From assembly GCA_011316305.1 (NCBI GenBank), contig SAUG01000016.1, positions 124,001 through 188,000 on the forward strand: 64,000 nucleotides of DNA, written 5' to 3'. The translations under genes were made by a program, and so were the position numbers. Within the stretch, counting starts at the first letter, position 1. Every line of letters starts with the position of its first letter. Source of the stretch: Rusavskia elegans (lineage: Eukaryota; Ascomycota; Lecanoromycetes; Teloschistales; Teloschistaceae). This document shows, one piece after another, positions 45,195-56,760 of the stretch. Under the pieces are notes generated by a model that saw only the letters and a list, made by a program, of their open reading frames with translations, had not been told where the DNA came from and ran no database searches.

Positions 45195-45480
45195 TCCAAA
45201 CCCTTCACCGGGAGACCTACCAGTGCTCAAAGGTACTTCTTCACCAGGAATGTCCGCAATGGCGGCAGCATGGCCTTTGGAATTGCTGACGGAGTCGGTG
45301 GATGCACACCATCGGAAATTGATTCGGCGCATTTCTCGCATGGGCTATGTCGATGTTACTGTCAAGGGGACCGACTTGGAGCCTGAGAGTTACTTGAACA
45401 AGGACTCCAAGACGTGGTAGCAGACAAAGAGATCACGAGATCACCGGTGGAGGCAGCACACCCGGCGGCGGCTCTACCAA
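45195..45480 (+). pseudogene. PTC7-like PP2C phosphatase relic
   Basis: The frame around 45285-45350 reads AFGIADGVGG then a DSAHFSHGLC string, the first metal-binding motif and following helix of mitochondrial PTC7-type PP2C phosphatases. Further on LLEQGLQDVVADKEIT resembles the helix before the family GGGST strand, but in another frame. GAGATCAC is tandemly duplicated (about 45430-45445) and shifts the frame; with one copy the frame continues into TGGGST. No N-terminus or C-terminal half is found. The relic begins just after the MITE at 44942-45173. Confidence 0.6.
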
Positions 45481-47407
45481 CAACCATTTTTGTTACGTTA
45501 ATAGTCACAGTTGCACAGGAAACTGCCTCTGTCATATTACAGAAACAGTGGCCGAGAAAAGCACAAGCGGCTATTACGTACGTTGGTGGAAGCACCGATG
45601 AAACCTTTTCCGACCCAGCCTGCAACAAAGCCCGATGTAAGTGACCTGACGCAGCCTGTGGTGATCCAATGTGACAATGACAGAGCCATAGTAACATGCT
45701 GACATTCAAATCAGCTCGCTATCGAACTACAGACGCTGCCTACAGCGCAACGCTTGGCCTCTGGCCATGCCGCCAAAGCCCTGACAGCAATGGCATAATA
45801 GACTGCTCCAATCCCGGTTCCGAGTCCTTCCAAGCCCTCTCTCCCGAGTCGCTTTCAACAGCTCCAGGCTATACACAATCCTCGTCTACATCTTGCACAG
45901 CAACCACTGCTGGTCTCGTCGCTTCCTTCGCAATCTCTCCCCCAGCGGCGGTCAATTGGTCTCTCTTGGATCTAAAATTGAGATGTACATAGGGGTCTTT
46001 GTGTGGCCGGGAATGTGAGTACAGGAGAATCAGAGGGTCAAGGCGCGAAATTGAGCACCAGAGATGGTCTAGAAAGAGATATGTACGAAGTTCCACTGAC
46101 TACCCAACTTGGTGACCCGCCTAGTATTATATATTCTCGTGGCTCCACTCAACCTACAACAAAATGACAAGCAGCATAGCCCGAATAATGAAGACTTTCC
46201 TGCGTTCTCCCTACTTAATCTATTTGTCAGCCCTACGGTTTTTCACACAGAGAGATGATCCCGTAGATCAGTAGAGCTGAAGCACAGATACCACCGGATA
46301 CACGATTCGTCAAGTACATGATAACTTGTATCATGATTGTAATACGAATTTAGCTCAACAGTTCATATATTCTTCTACAGTCAACTGTTTTCGTGAGAGC
46401 AATACTCATAGCTGTTCGCTCGTTTGTACATCCAATCAAAGATTTCCATGCCTTTCTTGGATTGACCAACTTTTGTTCCATATGCATCTTTAGTGAGGAA
46501 AGGTTATCAAAACTATCATCAGCTACATTGTTTATATGAGGGAACAAAGACCGAGCATGCGAATAACCCAAATTTTCGTCGGCGAACGTCGAGGACGAAG
46601 TGGTGGCCGAGCATCTTACCCTCGTCCTAACTCACTGACAACGTATCTACTGCACTCGATTTTAACATAAAGCCTCGAGTCGCATATTGACGACCCCCGG
46701 ACAAGTATTGACTCATAGCAGCATGAGAGTAGAGGAATGAGAATCAGGGTCGTATTTAGTATGATGGGTAGGAATTTAGCTAGCAGTCGGAGGGTTTTAG
46801 GCGTCATTACCCCAGCTATGACTGTTCGAGGCTGCGACCAAGAGGTCTCTGACATGAGGTTAAAATGGGATAGATGCGATGAAAGAGTAAAGAGCTTGAA
46901 GGAAATCTGCATGCTAAGGAGAGAGTTGTTTGAGGAGAATTATGCCGTTCTCGAAAATGGTCTGATATTGAATAGTCTCTGGAAAGCACCTTTTGATATC
47001 TACGAAAAACAAGTTCATGACTGTGGTGCTTGTTTGGTTACCGTGGGAAAAAATTCCATCCAAGACTGAAGAAATAATCGGCAACTGGCAGAGATTTTTT
47101 GGGGCTGGAACTCTTATTGATGCGGAGAACGTCCCTTCGGAGGTATAAGCGGAGGGTCTATAAATATTCCAGATCTCTTGGTGGATCTTTCAATAGTTGT
47201 TGAAGCTTGCGACTTAAAGCCTAAACTGCTCGATGATATCACCTGAAGCCTGCAGATTCAGAGAAGCACGTCCCGTCAGGGTCAGTCGACGGAGCAGCTC
47301 ATCGACCGGTGAACAAGCGATGATCATACCATCCCCGGTCATTCCAACCCAGCCCGATCATCGTAAGATCACGTTCGGCACGTCGTGATGGATATACTAG
47401 CGAACGG
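45481..47407. other. Non-coding interval
   Basis: 1.9 kb. Beyond the phosphatase relic I find only short ORFs without motifs, on both strands. It may include further decayed sequence of the relic. Confidence 0.45.
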
Positions 47408-49317
47408 TCAGCTGATTCGAAAGCAGCACAAATCTTCAATAAACTGTACATCTCGATACAAACCCTCCATCTTCATCCGCAGGAAGCATTTTAACGGCGC
47501 CGTATCTTGCATCAAAAAATCATACAACCCTCGCGCCGTCTCATTCCTCTCGGCATCCAGTTCTTCAGCCAATTCCGCGCGGACAATGCCCCAGGCTCGG
47601 CTTTTTCGTAGATGCAATGCCTGGATCATTTGATTGAGATGCGATTGGAAGATCGTGTGATGACAATTCTCGTACAATTCCCGCATGTTCTGCGTCAAGA
47701 TCAGACTTCCTGGCGGTGAAGACTTGACCTCGTGGCCGTGCTTGGAGAGAGTAGGCGTATGAAGCTTAAGACCCCCAAAGTCGCGATACGCGAATCCCAT
47801 GAGGGTTTTGGATTCAATGTGGAAGCGAGCTAAGATATTTTGGGCATGCCCTTCAAGGCTGACTCCGCTCTGGTAGATTGACGGCAGGGTACATCCGAGG
47901 AGCTTGGAAGTGTAGCTGCAGGGGTTCACACAGTTGATCAGTGACTTACGGGCTTAAGACTGTGGCATTGACTGACTTGCGGAACCATTCTTCCTTCAGC
48001 TCCTCTGTGCGTAGCTCGAATACTCTCTCGGCGTGGCAGGCTATGTCGTCAACACCCCTTTCTGCCAGAGCGGCTGAGACTATTAGGGTCTCACCCCTGC
48101 TCCTCGCTTTCTGCTCTAGGTTTTCCCGGATGAGAACGGAGCAATGCTTGGCTTTGTCGAAGTTTGACGCGCTTCCTGTGATCGCTGCGACTTCATTGCA
48201 TACCCACATACTTGGAGGCAGGGTCTTTGCCAGTATTATTGAGACCTCAGGCCCAATGAGAGCAGTCCAGGGTGTGATCGTTCGGAGGGCAGACGTGATA
48301 TTGCATGCTAAAGCAAGCTTAAGGTCGTGACGGAAAGTATTTGCATCTGGAAGTGACAATGTGCGAAGGGACGATTGGGCTTTAGCGCGAAGAGTCTTGG
48401 AAGACAGCATTGAAACTGAAGGACCTAGCTGCTGAGATATGGATGGTAGCTGGCGCTCTAAGCAGGCAAGAATGATGCGATCTTCCGAAACTGTTGAGAC
48501 ATCCACAGCGTTCTCCTTTAGTAGCGGGGCCAAAACCTTCTCATAATCTCCAGCTGTGATGAAATCGCTGCGAAGCGCGGATATGAAGACGATATTGGGC
48601 TCTTGTACCTTGGCTAGATCCTTGAGTGAGATCGGTGCCAACGGGTCTCGAGCTAGTAGAGTTCTGTGCATCTATCATCGCCTTGATGAGCCGACCCAGA
48701 TTTCGATGCGAAAATGATGGCCTCGACAGGAATAGACTAACCGGATGTGTAGGATGGCCTCTGATAATCGCCATCTCCCAGTCAATCGAAGGACTATGTA
48801 GAGAAGGCGGGTTTGTAAGGGACGCCTGCCGCAGCCACTGCGCTACCACATGGGTCAGTCATATCAGTGTGAGAGACACACCGTAACTGGCTCAATACTA
48901 ACCTTGAAATCTTGCGGAGCTACAAAGTTCCTCACATATTTGCTCCTTGCTTCCGCTATCGTATCCAAAGCAATGGAAAAGCACTTCGAATAGTGTCTCT
49001 GCGTTTGGATTGATCCATCGATTTTGATGATCTTTATCTCGTGTCTCCAATACTACAGGTTGCTGTAAGTCATTGGGCGACATTGGCAATAGTAGTCCAG
49101 TCAACTCCTCGTCGTGTCGACCCTCTTCGTCGGTCCTGACTGTTGCGGAGATTTGTGTCCATCTCTCGTTCCCAGCGCAAGGCTTGAGGAGCAGTTGAAG
49201 GCCTCCATCGGTGTGAAAGACAGGAAACGAGACTTTGACTAGACCTTCATTCATCAAGGTTGCGAGAAGGCGAGAAGTCGTCTCCCATTGGGATTGAGTA
49301 GCATAGGAATCATACAT
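47408..49317 (-). CDS. NIS siderophore synthetase (IucA/IucC family)
   Basis: Four exons: 49317-48903, 48842-48742, 48671-47950, 47915-47408; phases agree, 581 aa, the normal size of the family. These enzymes use ATP to adenylate citrate or a similar carboxylate and couple it to an amine or alcohol, making siderophores without an NRPS. Signature GHPTHP lies at 167-172, split from the next exon by an intron. The C-terminal FhuF-like region has SGVSLEGHAQN and GFAYRDFGG, the family's conserved active-site strings. Intact frame, no stop. No transporter, hydroxylase or decarboxylase gene is next to it, so the product and its amine cannot be predicted. Bacteria are the main hosts of the family; fungal members are known (rhizoferrin synthetase in Mucorales) but sporadic. 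Confidence 0.88.
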
Positions 49318-49942
49318 GGTGTGTCGATTGGCTTGTTAGAACAGCGGAAATGTTCGAGAAGCAAAGAGCAGGATTTGAATCCCAAGACAGGCTTCAAAAA
49401 GGAGTGGGAGAGGAGGCTTTTATCTGAAGACGCTCCGACCTATGCATCCTTACGTCGCCCTAATCGACGATAAATTGCGCTCAGTCGAGTAATGCAGATT
49501 CTCCTCTGAGCCGTCCAACCTCCGCAGCGCACAGGGTCACTGGTTGGTGCTTTATAACCAGCAAGGATAAATCCGTGGCCGACAGCCTCCCGAGTCATTC
49601 CGTAAGCGCATCTGGAATTCGGGATCGAGGTGACGATGTCGAGTATTGTAGTCAATACGATTTGATGCCATACCTGCATACCTGTGCATTGCATATGACT
49701 ACTGGTGGAGTACATGCATCTTGCATACGAGGTGCCCGATGGAGCTCGAAGTCAGGCTTTGCAGAACCTCGGGGCGAGGGGTGTCGTACATGACGGGACC
49801 ACCAGAAGGCTTGGCGGCGGCGGCTCTTTTTGGCGCCCCCGGATCATTCCAAGACAAAAACACCTGCTTTCGTCCGAGGTATTTCCATAATAGGTAATAT
49901 CTACAAGTGTTTATTTTCAAATATTTCTTGCGCTGGAATCGA
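49318..49942. other. Intergenic interval, NIS promoter side
   Basis: 0.6 kb between the NIS synthetase start and the tRNA. No GATA-factor cluster obvious enough to report; no ORF supported. Confidence 0.45.
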
Positions 49943-50036
49943 GACACTTTGGCCGAGCGGTTAAGGCGATAGACTAGAACTTCTGGTCCCCTATCTATTA
50001 TCTTCGGATGCACAGGTTCGAGTCCTGTAGGTGTCG
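49943..50036 (+). tRNA. tRNA-Ser(AGA) with a 13-nt intron
   Basis: Class II tRNA. The acceptor GACACTT (49943-49949) pairs with AGGTGTC (50029-50035), with G as discriminator. The D arm contains GGCCGAGCGGTTAAGGC. The anticodon stem ATAGA (49969-49973) pairs with TCTAT (49994-49998) only if 49980-49992 is removed as an intron between positions 37 and 38, giving the loop CTAGAAA with anticodon AGA. A variable arm ATC-TTCG-GAT and a T arm ACAGG-TTCGAGT-CCTGT complete the fold. Reads UCU/UCC serine codons. Confidence 0.9.
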
Positions 50037-50039
50037 TCG

Positions 50040-50045
50040 TTTTTT
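50040..50045 (+). terminator. Pol III T-run terminator of tRNA-Ser
   Basis: Six consecutive T residues starting four bases after the tRNA discriminator base, the usual RNA polymerase III stop. Confidence 0.75.
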
Positions 50046-50641
50046 GAGGGAATAACTTTGATCAGACATATAAGGGATAGCAGATTACTTTACAATTGGT
50101 CTGCCGGGCAATGTAAATAATGATTTTGCAAAGATATATCACTCAAGTCCGATATTAATACTGCCGGCTTCCATACTTGAACCTACCGGATAACAAAGAT
50201 TTTGAAGTACTACACCAATTTGATATATACAGTCTGCATCCAACCGTGTGTCAAGCACGAGTCATATGTGGTGCATTCTATGGAGTACGTCATAATCTCG
50301 AGGCAGTTGAAAACAACCGTCATCGCGATGACCTTTGTGTTTAGCCGCTGGAGCCGCGGAGATGGCGCCGAGGGATTGAAACTTCACGGATCTTGCTTGA
50401 TCATCGTGGGGCATTTCGGACGAAAGCCGGTGCTTCATTATTTTCTCTTGTATTCGAACCCAATCTACGCTCTCATGTTGCTTTCCGTTCTACGAGATCA
50501 GTAGCCGTCCATTCCCGTCTTTGAGCCGTTTGCTTTGTCTCGGGGCATCTTTTTCTGATGTTGGAATAATTCTGGGTTGGCTCTGTGTTGATGTAACTGA
50601 TTGTATGCATCGTTGTTGAATTGTGTAACTCATAGAAAGGA
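50046..50641. other. Intergenic interval, AMPK beta promoter side
   Basis: 0.6 kb of mildly AT-rich sequence with no supported ORF. Confidence 0.45.
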
Positions 50642-52204
50642 ATGGGTAATAATGCCTCCAAAACGTCGGGAGGTAACCCTTCATCTCCCGCTACCGCTCA
50701 TTCACATACACCTGCCACCTCAAATTCCCATTCATGGAAGGACCATAGGGGCCAGTCACATGCCAAGGAACCCGCAAATGCTCCTTCTGCTTCGCATACA
50801 TCAACTGTACAACAAAGCACCAACCCCGCCGACTCCTCGCCGACTCAAAATTACCCTCCCGAAGCCAAGATGGGTAATGAGCAGTCCAAGCAGTCACGAC
50901 AGAAGCAGAAAGAGATCGAGGCACGCAGAAAAGAAGCCTCGGGCCCGGTCAAAGTTCCGGGTGAAAAGCGCCAACGAGGACCTGACACCCAATTCGAGCC
51001 CTCGGGACCCGCTCGAGACATTGACTACGTTCCTCCCTCAAATCTCAACTTTCCACCTCGCCTGCCTCTGCCCATTGGCGAAGAAGACCATACGCCCGGC
51101 TCTCCCATCATCACCCCTGCCGACATCTCTTCGGTGCTGAATGAGGACGATGTCGATGGTGTCTTACCTCGCCAGATCTCGGTCCTAAGTAGTACCACCG
51201 CCGACGACGACGATGTTGCTGGCGATGAACTCCAACCCTATCCGTTTGATGGATCGAAACGTACCGTTCCCACCACGCTGCGGTGGAAACACGGGGGCGA
51301 CCGGATCTATGTCACCGGCACCTTCACGTCCTGGAGTCGGAAATTTCGTATGCATCGAGAGTATGTTCATTTCGTGGTTTTTGGACACATTCATACACTG
51401 AAAGCAAGCGCGTCACGATGATAGCCCCCTGTGCTCGGCGTTTGAATCTTCCCATTCTTTGATCCATGTACGTGGCCGACAAGGTTGCTTGGTACTGACG
51501 ATGTACTATCTCCAGCCCCGACACCAATGTCCCAACCGCAATCCTCCAGTTGCCTCCCGGTACGCACCATGTCAAGTTTATCGTCGACGGAGAAATGGAG
51601 ACTTCCAACGAACTGCCTACCGCTGTCGACTTTACCAACGTTCTAGTCAACTATATCGAAGTGAGCGCCGACGATATACCTTCTGACCAGCCTACTGCAA
51701 CTGGCACAGTGCCTGACGGAGTCTACCCACCTCAAGTCCTGCCACCAGGCACCGAAGCCAAAGATCATGCGCCTGATTCAGTGGGCAAGACTCAATCTTT
51801 GGAAGGCGATCTGTCTACAAAGCCCGTTTTCTGGGGTGGAAAGATCCCAGAGTACCTCCTGGATCTGGAACAGCCCGAAGAGAGTAAACGTTATCAGCGG
51901 GCCAATCGAGGTGCTACAGATTTTGCCACACCGCCCAACATCCCCGTATTCCTACAAAAGCTCATCCTGAACGGAACAACGCCAATGAAAGACGACAACA
52001 GCGTGCTGAACATGCCGAACCATACCGTCTTGAATCACCTCGCCACAAGCAGCATCAAGAACCAAGTCCTAGCCACCAGCGTGACGACTCGCTACAAGCG
52101 AAAGGTACGACTCGTCTATCAATGTCGATGAGATTATCCTTTCTAATCGCTGTTAGTATGTGACCACAATGATGTACAAGCCGACGGACGACAAGGGCGA
52201 TTGA
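50642..52204 (+). CDS. SNF1/AMPK beta subunit (GAL83/SIP2 family)
   Basis: Three exons: 50642-51360, 51516-52104, 52157-52204; 451 aa. It tethers and targets the Snf1 kinase complex. N-terminal MGNNASK is a myristoylation signal. An E1-set glycogen-binding-type domain at about 215-305 contains TLRWKHGGDRIYVTGTF, W-S-R-K-F and LPPGTHHVKFIVDGE. The C-terminal ASC region that binds alpha and gamma runs from about 350 (IPEYLLD...PPNIPVFLQKLILN) to the end YVTTMMYKP, split by the last intron. A second in-frame MGNEQSK at codon 77 (ATG 50870) could give a shorter, also myristoylated form. Convergent with KAE1. Confidence 0.93.
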
Positions 52205-52506
52205 CTGATGTACGGCTTTGCATCGGCCCAGTAGCACGAGCGAAAAGCCTGAAATATGATGGACAGTCAAACAGATGTAGCCTTACTGTCAATTGAAGAC
52301 AGTCTCGGTGTTCCACGGCCCAGTGTCATAGGCCGTTCATCATCTTATCGTACGTAGGCACAGGGACTGCGAGACCAGAGGTCATTCTGAGGGAGAAACA
52401 CGGATGGCCCTTGTCTCTTCTGGCTATTCCCCCGACTAGGCACGGCGCCCAGCGATAATATTGTAGTTTGCGAGTCGTCGTTTTAGCATGCATTTGGAGA
52501 TTGGGC

Positions 52507-53619
52507 CTAATTCCTCCATTTGATCAAGACTTCGTCTGTACGGAATCTCTGTGTGCAGTTACTATCCGCAAGGGCTGTAGTGAAACCAGTCCGATAGGCC
52601 AGGAGGCCGGCGTGAGCAATCATGATGCCGTTGTCGATGCAGAACCTTTCATCTGTCGCGAAGACACTCCCTCCGCGGTCTTTGGCCATCATCCCCATCA
52701 TCTGCTGTAAGCGCTCATTACAACCGACTCCACCTACGATCAGGACCTGGTGGGAACCCACATGTGCCATGGCCCTCTCGGTGATCTCAACGAGCATGGC
52801 AAATATGGTTTCTTGAAGGCTGAAGCACAAGTCCTCTCTCGAGATAACTTCCCCACTGACTTCGTCCCTCCAGCCGGTTGTATCTTTCTCGAGTTTGGCC
52901 GCTAGTACGTCAATGCTAGCCAAGATACCCGAGAAGCTACAATCCATGCCTTTGACGGTGTATGGGAGATCCAGAAGGTGCCTGCCCCGCTTGGCCAATT
53001 GCTCGATATTATATCCCGGCGCCGGGTCGTTGGAAATGTTGAGGGTCCTGGCAAAGCGGTCCAAACAATTACCAACGGCGATGTCAAGTGCTTCGCCGAA
53101 TATACGATACCGCTGCGAGGCATAAGCGATAACCTGTGTGTTCCCACCTGACACATATAAGACGACGGGGTTCTGCGCTCCAGTAATCTCTCGGCCCATC
53201 TCGATGTCTGGAAGGAATTTCAGTCAGTGTTTTGATAAAGATACGTTTCCGGGTGACGATTACACACGTCCTATACAATGGTTGACACCAACAAGCTCCT
53301 TGTCCCACAATAAACTGAGCATGCGGGCGGAAACGGCGACGCCTTGTAAAGGGGCGCCCATTCCGGGGCCTTTCGTATAGCAGACGCAGTCCACATCATC
53401 AATGGTAACGCCGGCTTCCAGCAGGGCTTGTTTCACAAGTCGGACAACCCAGGTGCGATGATGTTTAGCTGTATCTTTGGGAAGAAAACCTTCGCCTGGA
53501 GGGGAGACGAAAGTATGGCGAATGTTGGCGAGTATCTGTGCGGATCTGCCCTTGGGAGGATGTAGTATGACACCAACCCCAAGTTTATTCGCGGAGCCTT
53601 CAAGACCGATAGCAATCAT
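52507..53619 (-). CDS. KAE1: tRNA N6-adenosine threonylcarbamoyltransferase KAE1
   Basis: Two exons, 53619-53268 and 53207-52507, 350 aa. Catalytic subunit of KEOPS, transferring threonylcarbamoyl from TC-AMP to A37 of tRNAs that read ANN codons. ASKHA-fold motifs: [16 protein letters not shown], the metal-binding VNHCIGHIEMGR formed across the intron, [20 protein letters not shown] and a [10 protein letters not shown] string. No mitochondrial leader is seen, so this is the cytosolic/nuclear KAE1 and not QRI7. Intact. Confidence 0.95.
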
Positions 53620-53879
53620 GGTTGTACTCGAATTGCGATCGATGGTGCGGAATGCACTTTGCTTCTAACTTTTAGTTGTAAGGGTCTCATCCTAAATGCC
53701 CCGCTCCCGCACAGGGCTGACTGGTCACGACCGTTTCCGCACAGTAACCGACACCACCAATCCATCCTTGATATCTACACACTTCTACGCCTGTGCGTTT
53801 GAGGAAGACGATACGCCACGGGTCTCTTTTCATCGAGGTTCACCCGTTCCCATCATCGTGTCAAAAGCAACTCCATTCT

Positions 53880-54128
53880 ATGCTACATTCCGAAGAGGCA
53901 CCGCACATTGTAGGAAGGGAGCAAAATCCTGCTTCCGACTCTTTGAAGGCCACCCTCTACGAGCATTACCTTAGAGAAGAAGCTCATCGTAAGTGTCTTT
54001 GCCAGCTAGCTATAAGCACTGATGCTGACAACCTTCGGCCAGGATCCTTGTTGTTTTCCACCGGTATGCTGGCCCTGCTTGCTGGCCCTGCTTTCTGTCC
54101 AGTACTGGCGCGTTGCGCCTGGCCATAA
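53880..54128 (+). CDS. Possible small membrane protein, uncertain
   Basis: Two exons, 53880-53988 and 54043-54128, would give 64 aa with good splice sites (GTAAGT; TTCGGCCAG acceptor). The first part has ordered-looking sequence (SLKATLYEHYLREEAHR); the second is one hydrophobic segment (LLFSTGMLALLAGPAF). The open frame continues upstream to about 53793 without a better ATG, so the N-terminus may be longer. Divergent from KAE1. Unrecognised. Confidence 0.35.
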   Translation: MLHSEEAPHIVGREQNPASDSLKATLYEHYLREEAHRKCLCQLAISTDADNLRPGSLLFSTGMLALLAGPAFCPVLARCAWP

Positions 54129-54925
54129 AGACCCTTCCCATCTTCCGTGCCACTCAAGACTCATACAACCCTTTGACTTGGCAAGATCGGTATGCGATGG
54201 TTCGAACATCGCATTGAAAGAATATTCATCTAGAGTATGGGATAAATGAAAAGGCAATACTGCAACCCCACCGCCCCAGCTTTGTCAGGTGTACCAGCTA
54301 TGATTCGCCATTTTTAATTTTCTCAACGATTCCTGGAACAGCCGAAAAATCGACGGACCCATCTGTTGCGCTCACTGGAATATGCAATATGGCAGAAGCT
54401 GGAATATGTCGGTAGTCTTCTGGAGAATGCCGTCGCAGCAGTATGTTCCACCACGATGTCAGATCACGTTGCCCCAAGAAGAGGCAGACAAAGACGTAAA
54501 GAAGAGCACGAAACGTCCAAGAGAGATTCAGAAACACGAATTTGGCACAATGCTACTACACCGAGATGGGTTCGCATTCGAAGACACGTTTGCGTACTTG
54601 GTTACTAATTGAATTGTGTGGAGGGTATCAAATATCCGCTCAAGCAAACCTATGGTCCTTGCTCTTCACCCTTGGACGACGTCTCGTCCATAGCCACTGC
54701 TTGATAACTCCTCAGCTGGGTAGCCTTCACACCCCACCCTACATCTGTTCGTACAGTCTCTGCATGGGACCAGGGACAAAAAAGATGGAGCTCCCCTGTG
54801 CCCAACCATGCAACTTGACCCAACAACACCTCTTGTTTGGAACGCGGCCTTGGTGCCACCGCCGCAAGAGGTCTACAGACGAAACTGTTATACCCAGAAA
54901 AAGCTGATTTTCAATGCCAAAAAGG
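54129..54925. other. Intergenic interval before EPL1 3' end
   Basis: 0.8 kb. The ORF 54298-54537 (minus) starts hydrophobic and ends ATDGSVDFSAVPGIVEKI, but has no partner exon or known family. A perfect stem GCGATG/CATCGC with a GTTCGAA loop lies near 54197. Confidence 0.4.
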
Positions 54926-56760
54926 TCAATCTGGAGCTGTTTGGCGAAGTGCAGCTGGCCGATGCTGTTCGCCAATGCCGCCTTGAGTGGTCGAAGCTTC
55001 GACTTGCTGTCGTTTTGCAGCTTGAGCTTGGTAGCTCTGATGAAGGCCTGATATCCTGGCACGATATCTCATACTTGCTATGTTATAAGGGTCCACATGG
55101 TAGGTTGGGAGCTCCTCGTCGTCTTCTTCGCGATCGAACTTGTATCGATCTGCTAAAAGGGTGGCATCCAGGCTGTCTCTGCCAGGCACGCGCATCCCCC
55201 GACGGTCGATCATCAACCTACCTCCCCGACCGATTCTACGTCTAAAGGACGGCTGAGATCCATGAGGTCCATCGTACGACGGAGATGCATAACGAACCGC
55301 GACTGTCTGGTCCTTTATAGGCCCCGGGGAGCCCGACCCAGCTGCAACGTCCCCAGAATGCTCCGACGATATCGAAGCGGGTGGCGTTGGCAAGTATTCG
55401 GTCATTGCCGTGCGGAAGCTTGAGCCCGTGCTTTCTTCCATCGGAGGCGTAAGTGGAGCTCGCGTCATATCCAGGTACCCTTCGCTGCGCTGTTTATGCT
55501 GCGCTATCCTGTTTTCAATCTCCTCCTGGATCTGCCTTTGATTCTCCGCTAGGACGTCCTGCAGCTGCACCAGATCTGCATCTGCAAAACGGCCGTCGGG
55601 CCGTTGAGGCATCCGTAATTGCGTACCAGAGGGACGCTGAGCGGGTGGGTCCTGTGTCTTTTTCTTCTGCGGTTTCTGATTGATCAAAAGGTCTTCGTCT
55701 CCTTCCTTGTACTGCTCCGGCAGATTAAGTTTCACTTGCCTGAGGCTACTACGTTGTTCGAAGAGGTGCCTCTCTACTGCAAGCTGCTCACGTTTGGTTA
55801 TTTCTCTCTGTCGTATAAGAGCCATGATCTGGCGAGACTCTTCGAGCTCCTTTCGAAGCTTCTTGAGCTTCTCGGCGCTATGAGCATCTCTACCACGGGT
55901 TTTCCGCACTTGACGGACTTCTCGCCTGCGGAAGCACACATACGGATCGGATTCGTCGGTTTCCGCACCGGTTTCAAGCTTCGCAGGATGTCATTAGCTT
56001 GCGGAGGCACGACTTGGAATGAGCACCTACTTTAAGATTTGCTGTTAGAGATCTGTTGCCTCCTTTCAGCCGTCTCATCTTCCAATGTTCGTATATTTCC
56101 TTGGTGAATGATCGAGCGAGAGCGTCAAGGCTCTCATCGAAAGCGTCGCTAACGGCCTCATAAGTGAGCACTGGCGAGTTGTCTACAGCAGCGTAAGGTT
56201 GTTTGGCTTGCGCGGTCTCTTCATAAAAGTGGATGATTTCTTCAAAGTGATCCTCTGAACATTGGGTCGAGGCATCCTTATGATTGAGCGAGTTGAGAAA
56301 GAGGTCGTCATCGTCGTCCATGTCATATGGACAACCACAGCAGTCCTCTACGGTGGAAGAAAAGCGGATATATGTCGCGGGCTGTGGGAAGGTGAGGGGA
56401 TATAACCTGTCATACTCAAGGCTACTCTGGATGGTATCCGGGGTGGGAATGTAAATCTGGGCGACTTTACCACCGACAGCGGCAGCTTGAGACGCTGACA
56501 GGGCGGCCTGGAGATGGTGTTCCTACAGAAGGTCCATCAATAAGGATCGGCCGATTTGGCAGGTCAATGATTATGTAAGCAGGATCACTACTCACAATTT
56601 CTTCGCCCTTCTCCACGCCAGTCTCGACCTTGGGCACATTTCTTTGGGCGTCATCGTCGACAGAGTCGATTTGATCTTCGCGGAGGATCTGGAGGGCTTG
56701 TTTTGTGGTTAATTTCCGTTGCCTAAAGCGCGCTGATGCTGCGACGGTGGATCGGGTCAT
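54926..56760 (-). CDS. EPL1: Enhancer of polycomb-like protein 1 (NuA4 subunit)
   Basis: Three exons: 56760-56596, 56522-56031, 55978-54926; 569 aa. EPL1 is the scaffold of the NuA4/Piccol0 histone acetyltransferase, joining Esa1, Yng2 and Eaf6. The EPcA domain covers roughly residues 1-270: a basic N-terminus with ARFRQRKLTTKQ, then EHHLQAALSASQ, QIYIPTPDT, an acidic DMDDDDDLFLNSLN, and YVCFRRREVRQVRKTRGRD. A coiled coil rich in Glu/Lys/Arg follows, then a disordered tail. Intact, normal length. Confidence 0.93.

Noticed and set aside
45869..46096. Minus ORF of 75 codons downstream of the phosphatase relic
   Set aside because: No motif; lies in a region of decayed or non-coding sequence.
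47941..48330. 129-codon plus ORF inside the NIS synthetase
   Set aside because: Antisense shadow of exon 3, which is supported by family motifs.
54190..54215. tRNA T-arm-like hairpin GCGATG-GTTCGAA-CATCGC
   Set aside because: No matching acceptor, D or anticodon arms can be found around it and the loop register is wrong for a T arm.
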